From QHXQ01 sp963788965 (GTDB lineage: Bacteria > Acidobacteriota > Blastocatellia > Pyrinomonadales > Pyrinomonadaceae), in the NCBI GenBank assembly GCA_963788965.1, contig CAWBIK010000005.1:1426001-1490000 (forward strand): a DNA stretch of 64,000 nucleotides, given 5' to 3'. Under the pieces are notes generated by a model. It saw only the letters and a list, made by a program, of their open reading frames with translations. It ran no database searches and had not been told where the DNA came from. Each line of letters begins with the position of its first letter. Within the stretch, counting starts at the first letter, position 1. Positions 1 to 9,138 of the stretch are shown in pieces. A program made the position numbers and the translations under genes.

Positions 1-447
1 GACGACGAGGCCGATGTCTTCGGCCGCCGGTTGCTCGGCCTGAGGCGCGGCCGGCTGCGCGCGGCGCGGCGTGACGACCTCGCGCCGTTCGGTGCGGGCG
101 CGCGTTGCGGGTGCGACGCTGGCAGACGTTTCGGGCTGCGTCGTGTTCGTGGCCGTTGTTGCGGGCGCGTTGACTTGTTGCGCGGTCGTGGCCGATTGTG
201 TGGGCTGGCGTTTGTTTATGAGCACGGTCGCGCCGACGACCACGCCGGCCGTCAACAAGCTGACGACGAGCGCCAACGGCCAAGAGTGCCGCAATGTTCG
301 GCGCGCGTCGTTGAAGAGACGGCCGAAGCCGGCCCGGCCATCAGGTCGTTCTTGCGCGAGCGGCTCGACGGGGCGCGCGGCCTGCGCTTCGGCTGCATCG
401 AAACGCGGCGTGTCGAGTGTTTCGTCCAAGTCGTTCTGTGGCGTCAT
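1..447 (-). CDS. Single-pass membrane protein, partial (runs off left edge)
   Basis: An open frame without stops runs from an ATG at 447 leftwards to the window edge, giving 149 codons of the N-terminal part. The sequence starts MTPQNDLDETLDTP, has an acidic and Ala/Arg-rich cytoplasmic segment of about 50 residues, then one hydrophobic segment around residues 57-75 (LALVVSLLTAGVVVGATVLI), followed by a low-complexity Thr/Ala/Pro/Arg-rich region. This looks like a type II membrane protein with an extended periplasmic linker. No catalytic motif is visible in the part present, and the family is not recognised. A purine-rich AGGAAAC lies just upstream of the ATG as a plausible ribosome site. It is divergent from the M48 protease gene to its right. 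Confidence 0.6.
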   Translation of the reverse strand, partial: MTPQNDLDETLDTPRFDAAEAQAARPVEPLAQERPDGRAGFGRLFNDARRTLRHSWPLALVVSLLTAGVVVGATVLINKRQPTQSATTAQQVNAPATTATNTTQPETSASVAPATRARTERREVVTPRRAQPAAPQAEQPAAEDIGLVV

Positions 448-762
448 GTTTCCTACCTTTGTTTGCGCCGCGACCTGCCGGCGTGGCTGCGTTTAGTACG
501 CAGATCGATGACTACATTCAAACCGTGGCAAATAATGGGCCAGCGCGCGCGCCTTGAGCGGCGCGACGCGCACCAAAACTGCGCAGAAATTGTTGCCTGC
601 ACGGCGCACTTATGGTAGTTTGCGCGCCGCACAAATTGATTCCGTGTGCCGCAACGCCGCGCCGCAGGCGCTCTGTCGTAAGCGCCTTTCGCTTCGCACC
701 CGACCTTACGGGTGTCCGTTCAGTCACCCTCGTTTTGCCGACAGCACAAGGAGAATTTCCCC
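448..762. other. Divergent intergenic region
   Basis: This 315-base gap separates the leftward membrane protein from the rightward M48 protease. It should hold both promoters. The only element I can point to is the AAGGAG ribosome site at about 749-754 for the protease gene. I see no RNA gene or convincing repeat. Confidence 0.4.
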
Positions 763-2583
763 ATGTATAAGTACGCCCCGCGCACACTGGTGGCGCTCGC
801 CGCCGCCTTCTGCCTGCTCTTCGGCGCGCCGCTCGCAAGCTTTGCGAAAGTGCGCCGCGCCCACGCGCCAACCGCGGCGCAGGACAAGAAGAAAGACGAT
901 AAGAAGGACGACAAGAAAGATGATAAGAAGGATGCACCGCCGAAGCTGACGAAGCAGGAGCGCAAGTATCAAGAGATCAAAAAATTCTCGCTTGAGCTTT
1001 ATAACAAAGACCCTGATTTCCGTGAGGATGTCGAGGACGCATACCGGGCGAAGATGCGCGAGCACAGCGAGTACGCTTACGATCTCAACACGCGCGATTA
1101 CAGCGACACGCAGGTCATGCGCAACGGCGACCGGCTGAAAATCTACGATACGCTCTACGACAATCCGCTCGCGCAGGACTACATGAACCGCGTCGGGCAG
1201 TCCATCGTGCCCGCCAACTCGCAACGCCTCTACGCGTTCAAGATTCTGTTGAACCCCGTGCCCGAAGCGCGCTCGCTCTCAACCGGCACGGTCTACATCT
1301 CGACCGGGCTGCTCTCCGTCGTTGACAATGAAGCCCAACTCGCCTACGTGCTCGGTCACGAGGTCGGGCACATCGAAAAAGATCACTGGCACGACGACGT
1401 GCTGGTCGCACAAGGCATCGAGCCGTATAACGAAAAGCAGGCGAAGAAGCGCGCCTTCTGGGGCGCGATGATCGGCGCAGCGGCAGCGGGCGTCGCCGGG
1501 TCGGCCGGTGGTTCGGGCCGCACTTCGTTGCAGGTCGGGTTGCTGGCCTTCTCGCTCGCGCCGTCGCTGTTGAAGTTCGCCTACCCGGATGCCATCAACT
1601 CGTGGGATCGGCTACAGGAAGATGAAGCGGATCAACTAGGGCTGCAATACATGCTTGAGCGGAACTACGACGCGCGCGAAGTGCCGAAGTTCTATGAGAG
1701 CCTGCAACGAACCACGCGGCGCGACAAGCGCGTGGGGCTAGGGTTTCTGGCCGATACGGAGCGCATCGCCGAACGCATCGTGCAAGTCAACTCATTGCTC
1801 GCTCTGGGGGGCACTAGCTTGGGCAATCGCGCCTTGATCGTCGGCGCGTCCGACTTGGCGGCGCAACGCATCGAAGCCACGAATCGCGTCGAGCCGATCT
1901 CGACGCAGACCGAGCCGGGCAAGTCGCTCGACCCGCAACGCGACGCGGCCAAGCGCGCCGCCGTCGCCAGCAAAGCGATCAACACAAAACTGGCCCAAGA
2001 GATCAAGTTGAAACTCGACGCGGGCGAGTTGATCGGTTCGACCGCCGAGTTCGAGTCCGTCATGGCCGAGTTGAAGCGCGACAACGGCATCCGTGCCTAC
2101 TACTACGATATGTTTCAGATGGCGCGCTCCAACCTTGAAGAGTCGTTGCAGATTCGCTCCAACGATCCATACGCGCACCTCTACTACGGCAAGGTGTTGA
2201 AGCTGACCGCGCACCGTCCGGCCGAGAAGGCCCGCGCGCTCGCAGAGTTTGCGCGCGCCATCGAACTGGACAAACGCCGCGTGCTGCCCGAAGCGCGCCT
2301 GCACCGCGCGCTCGCGCTCGCCGATAACAAAGACGGCACGCAGATGGGCGAGATCGTCGCCAGTCTGAAAGAGTACGTGAGCCTCTACCAGCGCGAACAC
2401 GCGGGCAGTCTGCCGCCGAACATGTCAGTCATCTACGACTACATGCAAGAGGCGGGCGAACTAACGTGGTCAGCGCCGCCCGCGATGAACGTCTCGACCA
2501 GAAACATCGAGCCGGTCAACGTCTCCGGCACAGGCGGCAGCAGTCAACCCGCACCCGCCGGTGTCACGGGCCGTAAACCGTAA
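763..2583 (+). CDS. Secreted M48-family zinc metalloprotease with helical C-terminal region
   Basis: The product is 606 aa. The start ATG at 763 is chosen because AAGGAG lies 9-14 bases upstream and a signal peptide follows directly (hydrophobic core around residues 8-25). Next comes a charged repeat of Asp-Asp-Lys-Lys units (about residues 42-57). The peptidase signature HEVGH sits at residues 199-203 (His199, Glu200, His203), and the third zinc ligand lies in the EDEAD motif at residues 286-290, as in M48 proteases such as BepA/YfgC and HtpX-like enzymes. A hydrophobic Gly/Ala segment lies between the two motifs. The C-terminal 200 residues look helical and TPR-like, which in BepA-type proteins binds outer-membrane assembly substrates. 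The role is probably periplasmic protein quality control. The fold is well supported; the substrate is inferred. Confidence 0.9.
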   Translation: MYKYAPRTLVALAAAFCLLFGAPLASFAKVRRAHAPTAAQDKKKDDKKDDKKDDKKDAPPKLTKQERKYQEIKKFSLELYNKDPDFREDVEDAYRAKMREHSEYAYDLNTRDYSDTQVMRNGDRLKIYDTLYDNPLAQDYMNRVGQSIVPANSQRLYAFKILLNPVPEARSLSTGTVYISTGLLSVVDNEAQLAYVLGHEVGHIEKDHWHDDVLVAQGIEPYNEKQAKKRAFWGAMIGAAAAGVAGSAGGSGRTSLQVGLLAFSLAPSLLKFAYPDAINSWDRLQEDEADQLGLQYMLERNYDAREVPKFYESLQRTTRRDKRVGLGFLADTERIAERIVQVNSLLALGGTSLGNRALIVGASDLAAQRIEATNRVEPISTQTEPGKSLDPQRDAAKRAAVASKAINTKLAQEIKLKLDAGELIGSTAEFESVMAELKRDNGIRAYYYDMFQMARSNLEESLQIRSNDPYAHLYYGKVLKLTAHRPAEKARALAEFARAIELDKRRVLPEARLHRALALADNKDGTQMGEIVASLKEYVSLYQREHAGSLPPNMSVIYDYMQEAGELTWSAPPAMNVSTRNIEPVNVSGTGGSSQPAPAGVTGRKP

Positions 2584-2601
2584 CCGGACATGATCAGGCG
2601 G

Positions 2602-2655
2602 GACGATGAATGATGAAGCAACTGCTGCTCCGCTTTGCTTGCATCATTCATCGTC
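2602..2655. repeat. Palindrome of ATGAATGATG type
   Basis: A 14-base left arm (2602-2615, GACGATGAATGATG) is perfectly complementary to 2642-2655. Further ATTCATCATT motifs follow to about 2690. It is one of a family of intergenic palindromes in this window and lies between the protease and caspase-like genes. Confidence 0.8.
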
Positions 2656-2736
2656 TCGTCATTCATCATTCCGTCATCATCATCATTCGTCTTGCCTTGT
2701 GCAGTCTTCAGCCTGCCTACTACTTGCGGAGGTGTG

Positions 2737-4419
2737 ATGCGTCGTTGCCTCATGGTCTTATGGTTGTTGTGCGCGGGCTTGATGCTGCTGTGGCCGGCGC
2801 TCGATGGCTCGTCGGCTGCGCCCGTATTGGTGGACGAGTCGGAGCAGCGCAAGCCGTTCACGCTTGAGTTGCCCGACCTCGGTTCAGGCCCGATCACCGC
2901 GCCCGAAACCGGCATCGCCACGCACGAGTTGCACACGCTGCGCCTGCGCATTGCCAGCCCTTACGCCGAGGCGATCAACTACGGCAAGATTTACACCAAA
3001 ATTAACGGCGAATCGGCCGGCACGATCCAGAACATACGCGCGTCGAGCGCGGGTCACATCGTCTCGCTCGACCTCGACAGCAAGCCGCGCTTCCGTTTGC
3101 AGGCCGGCAAGAACGTCGTCGAGATCGCGGCCACCGACCGCGCCAATCGCACCTACTACGCGTCTTACGTGCTGGTCACAAACAAACGCGCGGCGCGCGA
3201 ACAACTCGCCGCCACCGCGACGATTGAGTCCGTGCCGGTTGAAGTGGGCGCGGATCGCCAGCCGCCCGCGATCCTCTTGCAGCAGCCCACGGGCGCGCTC
3301 CGGTTCGTGGGCGACGCCGGCACGTTCAAGGTCGTCGGCGTCGTCGGCGACGACAGCGGCGCGGTCGCTTCGGTCACCGTCAACGGTCAGCCGGTTGCGC
3401 TCACCGACGCGCCCGCGACGCGCGGCCTGTTGGTCGATCTCTCAGCGCAGTCCGCCGCCAAACCGGCCGGTGCGTCTGCCGGCGCGGCGAACATGACTTC
3501 GTTGGCCTTCGAGCGCGCGGTCAACGTCACGCCGCAGATGGCGGCCCTCGTCATCGAGGCGAAGGACAAGGCGGGGAATCTGACGCGGCTGAGCGTGCCT
3601 GTCAGGCGACGCGAGGCGGCCGTGTCGGCACAGTTCAAGGGGCGCAAGTTCGCGTTGCTGATCGGCGTCTCGCGATACAAGTACAAGGACGGCGGGTTGC
3701 GCGATCTCACCTACCCGGACGCCGACGCGCGCGCCGTCCACGCCTTTCTCAAGAGTCCAGAAGGCGGCAACTTCTCGCCCTCGGACATCGTCTTTTTAGA
3801 GAACGAACAGGCAACCGTGGACGGCGTGCGCGCCGCCTTGAATCGCTTCCTGCCGCGCGCCGCCGCGAGCGATCTGATCTTCATCTTCCTCGCGGGGCAT
3901 GGTGCGCCTGACCCCTACGCGCCGCAGAATCTCTACTTCCTGTTGCACGATACAAAGGTCGCCGACATGGCGAATACGGCGCTGCCGATGTCGGAGTTGC
4001 AAGAGGTACTCGATCATCAGGTGCGCGCCGAACGCGTCGTCACCTTCATCGATACATGCCACAGCGCGGGTCTTAGCGGCGCGCAGATCGTCACGCGCGG
4101 CGGACTGGAAAATAACCTGATCAACCTCTACGCGTCGCGGCTGTTTACTGAGACGGGACGCGCGGTGTTGACCTCTTCGGACGTGAACGAGTTGTCGCAA
4201 GAAAGTGCGCGTTGGGGCGGCGGGCATGGCATCTTCAGTTGGGCGCTATTGGAAGGTCTGCGCGGCGAGGCGGACGGCAACCGCGACCGCTACGTCACGG
4301 CCGGCGAACTGTTCAACTACGTCCACGACCGCGTTCGCATCGAAACCGCCTTTCGCCAAAACCCACGCGCGCTGCCCGGCCTCAACACAGACCTCACGCT
4401 CGCCTTCACCGCCAAGTGA
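2737..4419 (+). CDS. Secreted caspase-like (peptidase C14) protein
   Basis: The product is 560 aa. The ATG at 2737 is used because GGAGG ends about 4 bases upstream and a typical signal peptide follows (MRRCLMVLWLLCAG, cleavage near the Ala-Ala at about residue 27). Residues 30-290 form a beta-rich region with Ig-like character (EIAATDRANRTYYASY; VTVNGQPV). The C-terminal 270 residues are a caspase p20-like domain: it opens with FALLIGVSRY, the catalytic His is His388 in LAGHGAPD, and the catalytic Cys is Cys441 in FIDTCHSAG. Both dyad residues are present, so activity is expected. Prokaryotic C14 proteins are reported in stress, programmed-death and defence settings; the target here is unknown. 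A second, broken caspase-like gene lies on the island at 34.9-36.4 kb. The start is 153 bases after the M48 protease stop. Confidence 0.88.
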   Translation: MRRCLMVLWLLCAGLMLLWPALDGSSAAPVLVDESEQRKPFTLELPDLGSGPITAPETGIATHELHTLRLRIASPYAEAINYGKIYTKINGESAGTIQNIRASSAGHIVSLDLDSKPRFRLQAGKNVVEIAATDRANRTYYASYVLVTNKRAAREQLAATATIESVPVEVGADRQPPAILLQQPTGALRFVGDAGTFKVVGVVGDDSGAVASVTVNGQPVALTDAPATRGLLVDLSAQSAAKPAGASAGAANMTSLAFERAVNVTPQMAALVIEAKDKAGNLTRLSVPVRRREAAVSAQFKGRKFALLIGVSRYKYKDGGLRDLTYPDADARAVHAFLKSPEGGNFSPSDIVFLENEQATVDGVRAALNRFLPRAAASDLIFIFLAGHGAPDPYAPQNLYFLLHDTKVADMANTALPMSELQEVLDHQVRAERVVTFIDTCHSAGLSGAQIVTRGGLENNLINLYASRLFTETGRAVLTSSDVNELSQESARWGGGHGIFSWALLEGLRGEADGNRDRYVTAGELFNYVHDRVRIETAFRQNPRALPGLNTDLTLAFTAK

Positions 4420-4461
4420 AGCGGGCAATTCTTAACTCCATTATGTAAGCAGTTGATATTT

Positions 4462-4491
4462 GTCGGGGCATGGACAAGTCCTGCCCCTACA
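4462..4491. repeat. Short GC-rich interspersed palindrome
   Basis: GTCGGGGCATGGACAAG followed by TCCTGCCCCTAC forms an imperfect hairpin between two convergent genes. A related sequence in opposite orientation lies at 60874-60902, so this looks like a dispersed REP-like element that could also end transcription. Confidence 0.5.
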
Positions 4492-4533
4492 GTTTTGCCA
4501 AGCACTCCAACCAACAGTTTCACGCCAACAGTT

Positions 4534-6351
4534 TCATGGCCGGAGTTTTAATCGATAGAGCAGGTAAGGGCCGATGCGCTCGCTTGCGTCGCGTGTGTAC
4601 CAGCGGTCGAGTTGCGCGAGGTTGAATTGTTGATCGGCGGCAATGAGCAGATAAGAAAGCACAGGGTTCGTTGCGCGTGCGCGGTCGAAGCGGGCGATGT
4701 AGGCGGCGTAGTTGCGCGCTTCGACCGCGAGTTCTTCTTCGGTGATCGGCTTGTAGTTGACCGTGAGTTTGGGGTTGGCGCGTTCCCAACCGAAGATGGC
4801 GTAATGAACAAAGCCCTGCCGCATATAATGGCGCACAAACTCTTCGTCGTCCACGCCCGAATAATAGAGATACAGAAAGAAGCGTTCCTTGTGCTCGGCC
4901 AGCGTCACGCCTGAAAAGACGAACATGTGCGGGGCCCACAGCACGGCCTGCGGCGCGCTCATCGGCAAGTTGTCCGCGCGCGCGATGTCCGGCGCGAAGA
5001 CGACCGCGTGTTGATCCGTCTTTGCCCCTGTCGCGTCGTCATATCCTTGCGCCGCGATCTGGCGCAGACGCAAACTCACGGCCCGCGCCTCGTCGCGCGC
5101 CACGTTCGCGGCTTGAAAACGACGCGTCGAGATCAACGTCTCGCCCGCGCCCCACAAATAAGTGCAACCCGCGACCACAAGCAATAACGCGAGCGGCAGA
5201 CGGCGCGTGGGCGCACGACCGCGCCAGATGAGCGACGCGGCGAGCGCGGCGGCGATGAGCGTCATGTAAGGCGCAACGAACTGCTCGTAGTGCATCGGCT
5301 GAAGCGAGCGGCCCGTGATGATCTGTTGATTGAACAGCACGAACGGCAACACTGCGAACGCGACCGCGCACAAGACGTTCGGCGCGCGCCAGTCGAGCCG
5401 GCCGCGTCTTAATCCAATGACGAGTGCGCCGACGACCACCAGCGCGCACGCCTCGACCGAACGCCACAGGTCGGGCGCGTGCGTGCGTACAAGCGCCTGC
5501 ACCACGTCCATTGTCTCGGCGCGATGTGCGAGCAGTGTGACGTAAGGCGCGAGCGCGCCGAGGGCCAGCACCCCCATCAACGCCAACGGCTCGACGCTCT
5601 GCCGCCAGCCCGCCGGTCGCGCCACAAACCAAAGCAGCGTGAGCAAACCGAGCCACGCGGCCGCAGCCGTCCACAGATAAAAATAACCATAGACGCAGAC
5701 CGTGAACGCTGCGCCCGCGCCGCACGCGTAGACAAGCCGGCGACGGCGCGTCGCACTCGTCAGCGCACGCCACGCGAGCGGGAAGAACAACATGAAGAAG
5801 GGAAACGGCACGGCCGGAATGTAGCGGCGCAGGAAAGGCAGATAGACGTAAGATGTCTGCTCGTCGATGAGCGCGCGCACCAATCCGTTCCACGACAGCA
5901 GTATGCCCAGACACAGTACGAACGGCACACAGGCAGCCGCCGCGCGGTCGTCTTCCGTCAACAACGCGAGCAGCCAGAAGAGTGCGAGCGCCGTGCAGAA
6001 CGCGACGAGCGGCGCAAGCAAGATGAACGTGTTCGCGGTTGACAGCCCCAGCACGCGCGCGGGCCAAGCGATCAAGTAAGCCGGGATGAACTGGATCGAA
6101 AAGAGTGATTCGGGCAACGGCGTGGCCGCCGTGTCGTCTTCGCCCGTGTACGGGTCGCAGCGGCGCGGGCGACCGTCGATCAACGCGTTGACATAAGCCG
6201 CGTAAGCCGGTTCGTCCGTGTAGAAGTATGCGTTCGAGCCGTGCCAAGCGCGCCCGCGTTCGTGCCACAAACTCAACTGCGGCCACAAAGCCAGCAACGC
6301 CAACGCCAACGCCGCCACCACACCCCAACGCCAGCGGATCACATTACGCAT
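4534..6351 (-). CDS. Polytopic membrane protein, possibly GT-C-type glycosyltransferase
   Basis: The product is 605 aa from the ATG at 6351; GGAAGGGG lies upstream and the first transmembrane helix begins at about residue 8. A GTG start at 6432 is also in frame and would add 27 residues without hydrophobic character. About 10-12 hydrophobic helices are spread over the first 430 residues, followed by a soluble C-terminal domain of about 170 residues. The first extracytoplasmic loop has an acidic motif (TDEPAYAAYVNA), as expected in GT-C enzymes that use lipid-linked sugars. I cannot identify the family with certainty, and the enzyme call is inference from topology. It is divergent from the MFS-hydrolase gene and convergent with the caspase-like gene. 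Confidence 0.6.
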   Translation of the reverse strand: MRNVIRWRWGVVAALALALLALWPQLSLWHERGRAWHGSNAYFYTDEPAYAAYVNALIDGRPRRCDPYTGEDDTAATPLPESLFSIQFIPAYLIAWPARVLGLSTANTFILLAPLVAFCTALALFWLLALLTEDDRAAAACVPFVLCLGILLSWNGLVRALIDEQTSYVYLPFLRRYIPAVPFPFFMLFFPLAWRALTSATRRRRLVYACGAGAAFTVCVYGYFYLWTAAAAWLGLLTLLWFVARPAGWRQSVEPLALMGVLALGALAPYVTLLAHRAETMDVVQALVRTHAPDLWRSVEACALVVVGALVIGLRRGRLDWRAPNVLCAVAFAVLPFVLFNQQIITGRSLQPMHYEQFVAPYMTLIAAALAASLIWRGRAPTRRLPLALLLVVAGCTYLWGAGETLISTRRFQAANVARDEARAVSLRLRQIAAQGYDDATGAKTDQHAVVFAPDIARADNLPMSAPQAVLWAPHMFVFSGVTLAEHKERFFLYLYYSGVDDEEFVRHYMRQGFVHYAIFGWERANPKLTVNYKPITEEELAVEARNYAAYIARFDRARATNPVLSYLLIAADQQFNLAQLDRWYTRDASERIGPYLLYRLKLRP

Positions 6352-6661
6352 CGCGCGCCCTGTTGCCCCTTCCAATGCTCGCAAACTCGAATTACGCGGC
6401 GCGCGATTATAACTTGTCCGCGCCAAATCCACGCCACTCTAAAGCGCACAGGCTCGATTCATTCTCAACTAAGTGAACAGAACCAAGAGAACAGAAAGCA
6501 CGAAGCGACATGAAACGGTATGCAGTTCATATTCTTTATCCGTGCCGTCACATGCAGCTTCGTGGTTTAGCTTTCCGTCGTTAACAGACCACGGCGCGCT
6601 CGTCGGCGTTGTTGACAAGCATTGGGCCGCGGGCGAAGATGCGCGAGCCTCGTCTATCGTT
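6352..6661. other. Divergent intergenic region
   Basis: About 310 bases separate the leftward membrane protein from the MFS-hydrolase start at 6662. The rightward frame is open back to an ATG at 6473, but that extension is polar and low in similarity to transporter N-termini, so I treat it as leader. No repeat or RNA was seen. Confidence 0.35.
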
Positions 6662-8923
6662 ATGTCCAGCATAAATAGTGATCTTTCGGCCACAACTGCT
6701 TCGTCGCGCCCGGCGGTCTTGGCGGCGTGCTTGCTGATGTTGGCGGCGCTCGTCGATTCGCAGGTCATCGGCGCGCTCACGCCGCAGGTGGCGGCAGGAC
6801 TGCAAACCGTACCGACGCTGGTGGCGGCGAGCGTGACGATCTATGCGGTGGCGGCGGCGACGGTGGCGTTGCTATTGGGGCGTTACGCGGGGCGTGTCGA
6901 GGCGGTGGTGTGGTTGCCGCGTGCGGCGTTGTTGTTCGTCGTGGCCAATACGGCGGCGGCGTTCGCGCCGCGGTTGGCGGTCTTCTGGTTGGCGCGCGCG
7001 CTGGCGGGCTTCGCGGGTGGGTTAGTGTCGGCGTTGGCGATTGCGGCGCTGGCGAACGCGTCCTCTTATGAGCGACGCGGGCGACAGATGAGCGGCGTGG
7101 CGATCAGTTATTTTCTTGCGCCGGTGTTGGGCGTGCCGGTGGGCACGTGGCTGGCAGGGCGGTTCGGCTGGCGCGTGGTGTTTGGTGCGACGGCCGTGGC
7201 GGTGGGCCTCGCGGGCTTGCTCGTCAGACAGTTTCCGTTGCGCGCCGCAAGGGAACAAGCGGACGATGCAACGACGACAGAGCAAACGGCGACGCGAACA
7301 GACAAAGCCCCGGCGAGTCTGTCGTCGCTTTGGCAACTGGCGTGGCGGACGGCGGCGACGCGACGCGGGATCGTGAGCGCGTTCTTTGTCTCCGGCGGGC
7401 TTGTGGGGTTGACGACGTATCTGGGCGCGTGGCTGTTCGATGCGTTTCATGAAGGGCCGCGCGAGGTCGGGGCACTTTATGCGGTGGCGGGCTTGGGTGC
7501 GGTCGCGGGCGGCGCGGCGGGCGGGCTACTCGCGGATTTGTATGGCAAGCGGCGCGTGGCTATCGGCAGCAGCGTGGCGCTGGCCGTGTTGTTGTTGGTG
7601 TTGCCGACCTTCAATCGTGGCGCGGCGTTGTGGACGCTGATCGGCTTGACGGCCTTTGTGGCCGCCGTGCGCGTCGCGCCGCTGCAAGCGTTGATCACGG
7701 AGTTGGTCGCGCCGGTCGAACGCGCGACTTATGTGGCGTTGCGTAACGGCATGTCGCAACTCGGCATCGCGGTCGCGGTCGCCGTCGGCGCGCGGCTCTA
7801 CCCGCGCTTCGGGTTGATGGGCGTCGCTGCGTGGTGCGCGTTCTTGACGGTCGGCGCGTGGCTTAGTCTGCGTAAACTGTATGAGCCGCAGGCGCGTGAT
7901 GCGACGGCGACGGATGAAGATGCAGCTATTGCGGCTGCACCGGCAGTTGCGCCTGCGCGTGCGGCCGGGCGCAGGGGACGACGTGTGTTGCGTAAGTTGG
8001 CTTACGTGGTGTGCGCGCTCGCACTGTTGATTGTCGTGGGTTTGCCGTGGTTGTTGAGTTACGCGGTGACGAAGGCGGGCACGCGCCCCGACGAGCGGCG
8101 ACGCACGGACACGCCCGCGACGCAGGGCGCGACGTTCGAGGCTGTGACGTTCACTTCGATAGACGGCAATCAACTGTCTGGTTGGTATCTGCCGGCGCGC
8201 ACGCAGGGCGTCAACATCGTGATGATGCACGGCCTGTTTCGTTCGCGTTACGAGATGTTGGATCGCGGCGTCGCTTTGTGGCGCGAAGGCTATGGCGTGC
8301 TGCTCTATGATCTGAGGCGACACGGCGGGAGTCCGGCGGAGTTTTCCACGGTCGGTTACGACGAGCGACACGACGTTGCGGGGGCGATAAAATTTGTGCG
8401 GGCGCGTGCGCCGGGCCAGAAGATCGCGCTGCTGGGTGTGTCGATGGGCGCGGCGGCGACGCTGCTGGCGGCGGCCGAGGCGGCGCAGGAGCAAGACATT
8501 ATCGCTGTTGTCGCGGAGTCGAGTTTCCGGTCGTTCGCGGATACGGTCAGGCATCACGTGGCGCTGATCCGGTTGCCGCGCGGCGTGCGGTTGCCGGCTT
8601 TTCCTTTCGCCACGCTGCTGATAAAGTTCACCGCCTGGCGCATGGGTTTTCGCGCTGACGATTTCGATCTGCAACGCGCCGTGCGGCAGATCCCTCGCCC
8701 GATCCTGTTCATCGGCGGCGGGCGCGACCAACGCATGCCGACCGAGACGGTGCTCGAACCGCTCTACGCCGCCGCGCCGCACCCACTCAAGCGCAAACTC
8801 GTCGTCGCCGACGCCATGCACGGGCGCGCTTACGAGACAGACCCGGCGGCTTACGTCACGACCGTGCGCGAGTTTCTGCAAGCGGCCGAGCAGGCAGCGG
8901 CAGGCACAAGCGCCGCGCGTTGA
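6662..8923 (+). CDS. MFS transporter fused to a C-terminal alpha/beta hydrolase
   Basis: The product is 753 aa. The ATG at 6662 places the first helix (PAVLAACLLMLAAL) at about residue 18, normal for MFS. Residues 15-400 have the 12-helix MFS pattern with a central hydrophilic loop (about 200-230) and a drug/sugar-efflux-like motif RYAGRVEAV. After an Ala/Pro-rich linker (about 415-440) comes an extra helix (RKLAYVVCALALLIVVGLPW), then an alpha/beta hydrolase with nucleophile Ser594 in GVSMGA, acid Asp689 in GGGRDQRMP and His720 in DAMHGRAY. The oxyanion region reads MMHGLFRSRYE. The reading frame is continuous, so the fusion is read directly from sequence. The extra helix would, in a 12-helix topology, place the hydrolase outside the cytoplasm. 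A plausible but untested role is hydrolysis of an exported or imported ester or acyl compound. Confidence 0.85.
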   Translation: MSSINSDLSATTASSRPAVLAACLLMLAALVDSQVIGALTPQVAAGLQTVPTLVAASVTIYAVAAATVALLLGRYAGRVEAVVWLPRAALLFVVANTAAAFAPRLAVFWLARALAGFAGGLVSALAIAALANASSYERRGRQMSGVAISYFLAPVLGVPVGTWLAGRFGWRVVFGATAVAVGLAGLLVRQFPLRAAREQADDATTTEQTATRTDKAPASLSSLWQLAWRTAATRRGIVSAFFVSGGLVGLTTYLGAWLFDAFHEGPREVGALYAVAGLGAVAGGAAGGLLADLYGKRRVAIGSSVALAVLLLVLPTFNRGAALWTLIGLTAFVAAVRVAPLQALITELVAPVERATYVALRNGMSQLGIAVAVAVGARLYPRFGLMGVAAWCAFLTVGAWLSLRKLYEPQARDATATDEDAAIAAAPAVAPARAAGRRGRRVLRKLAYVVCALALLIVVGLPWLLSYAVTKAGTRPDERRRTDTPATQGATFEAVTFTSIDGNQLSGWYLPARTQGVNIVMMHGLFRSRYEMLDRGVALWREGYGVLLYDLRRHGGSPAEFSTVGYDERHDVAGAIKFVRARAPGQKIALLGVSMGAAATLLAAAEAAQEQDIIAVVAESSFRSFADTVRHHVALIRLPRGVRLPAFPFATLLIKFTAWRMGFRADDFDLQRAVRQIPRPILFIGGGRDQRMPTETVLEPLYAAAPHPLKRKLVVADAMHGRAYETDPAAYVTTVREFLQAAEQAAAGTSAAR

Positions 8924-9138
8924 AGCGGGCGCACGACACATTGAAACCACAGCCACACCTCGCACGTATCACATGGCCGACACCGTGCAGGCGACCATGA
9001 ACCACGCTTTAGCCCCACGACCCGACGCGAAGTAAACGAGCACGCACCTGTTCGGGTCGGTGCAGCGGGCGCGCGTGGTTAAGTTATACAACTGCAACGA
9101 AAGTTGAATCAGCGACCGAAAGAAAGGAACTCATACTT

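Noticed and set aside
5039..6328. Long minus-strand frame overlapping the polytopic membrane protein
   Set aside because: Its translation is Arg/Ala/His-rich, typical of an out-of-frame reading of a GC-rich gene. The overlapping frame has a clear membrane-protein pattern.
7526..8965. Long minus-strand frame opposite the MFS-hydrolase gene
   Set aside because: It is Arg/Gln/His-rich with no domain. The plus-strand frame carries complete MFS and hydrolase motifs.
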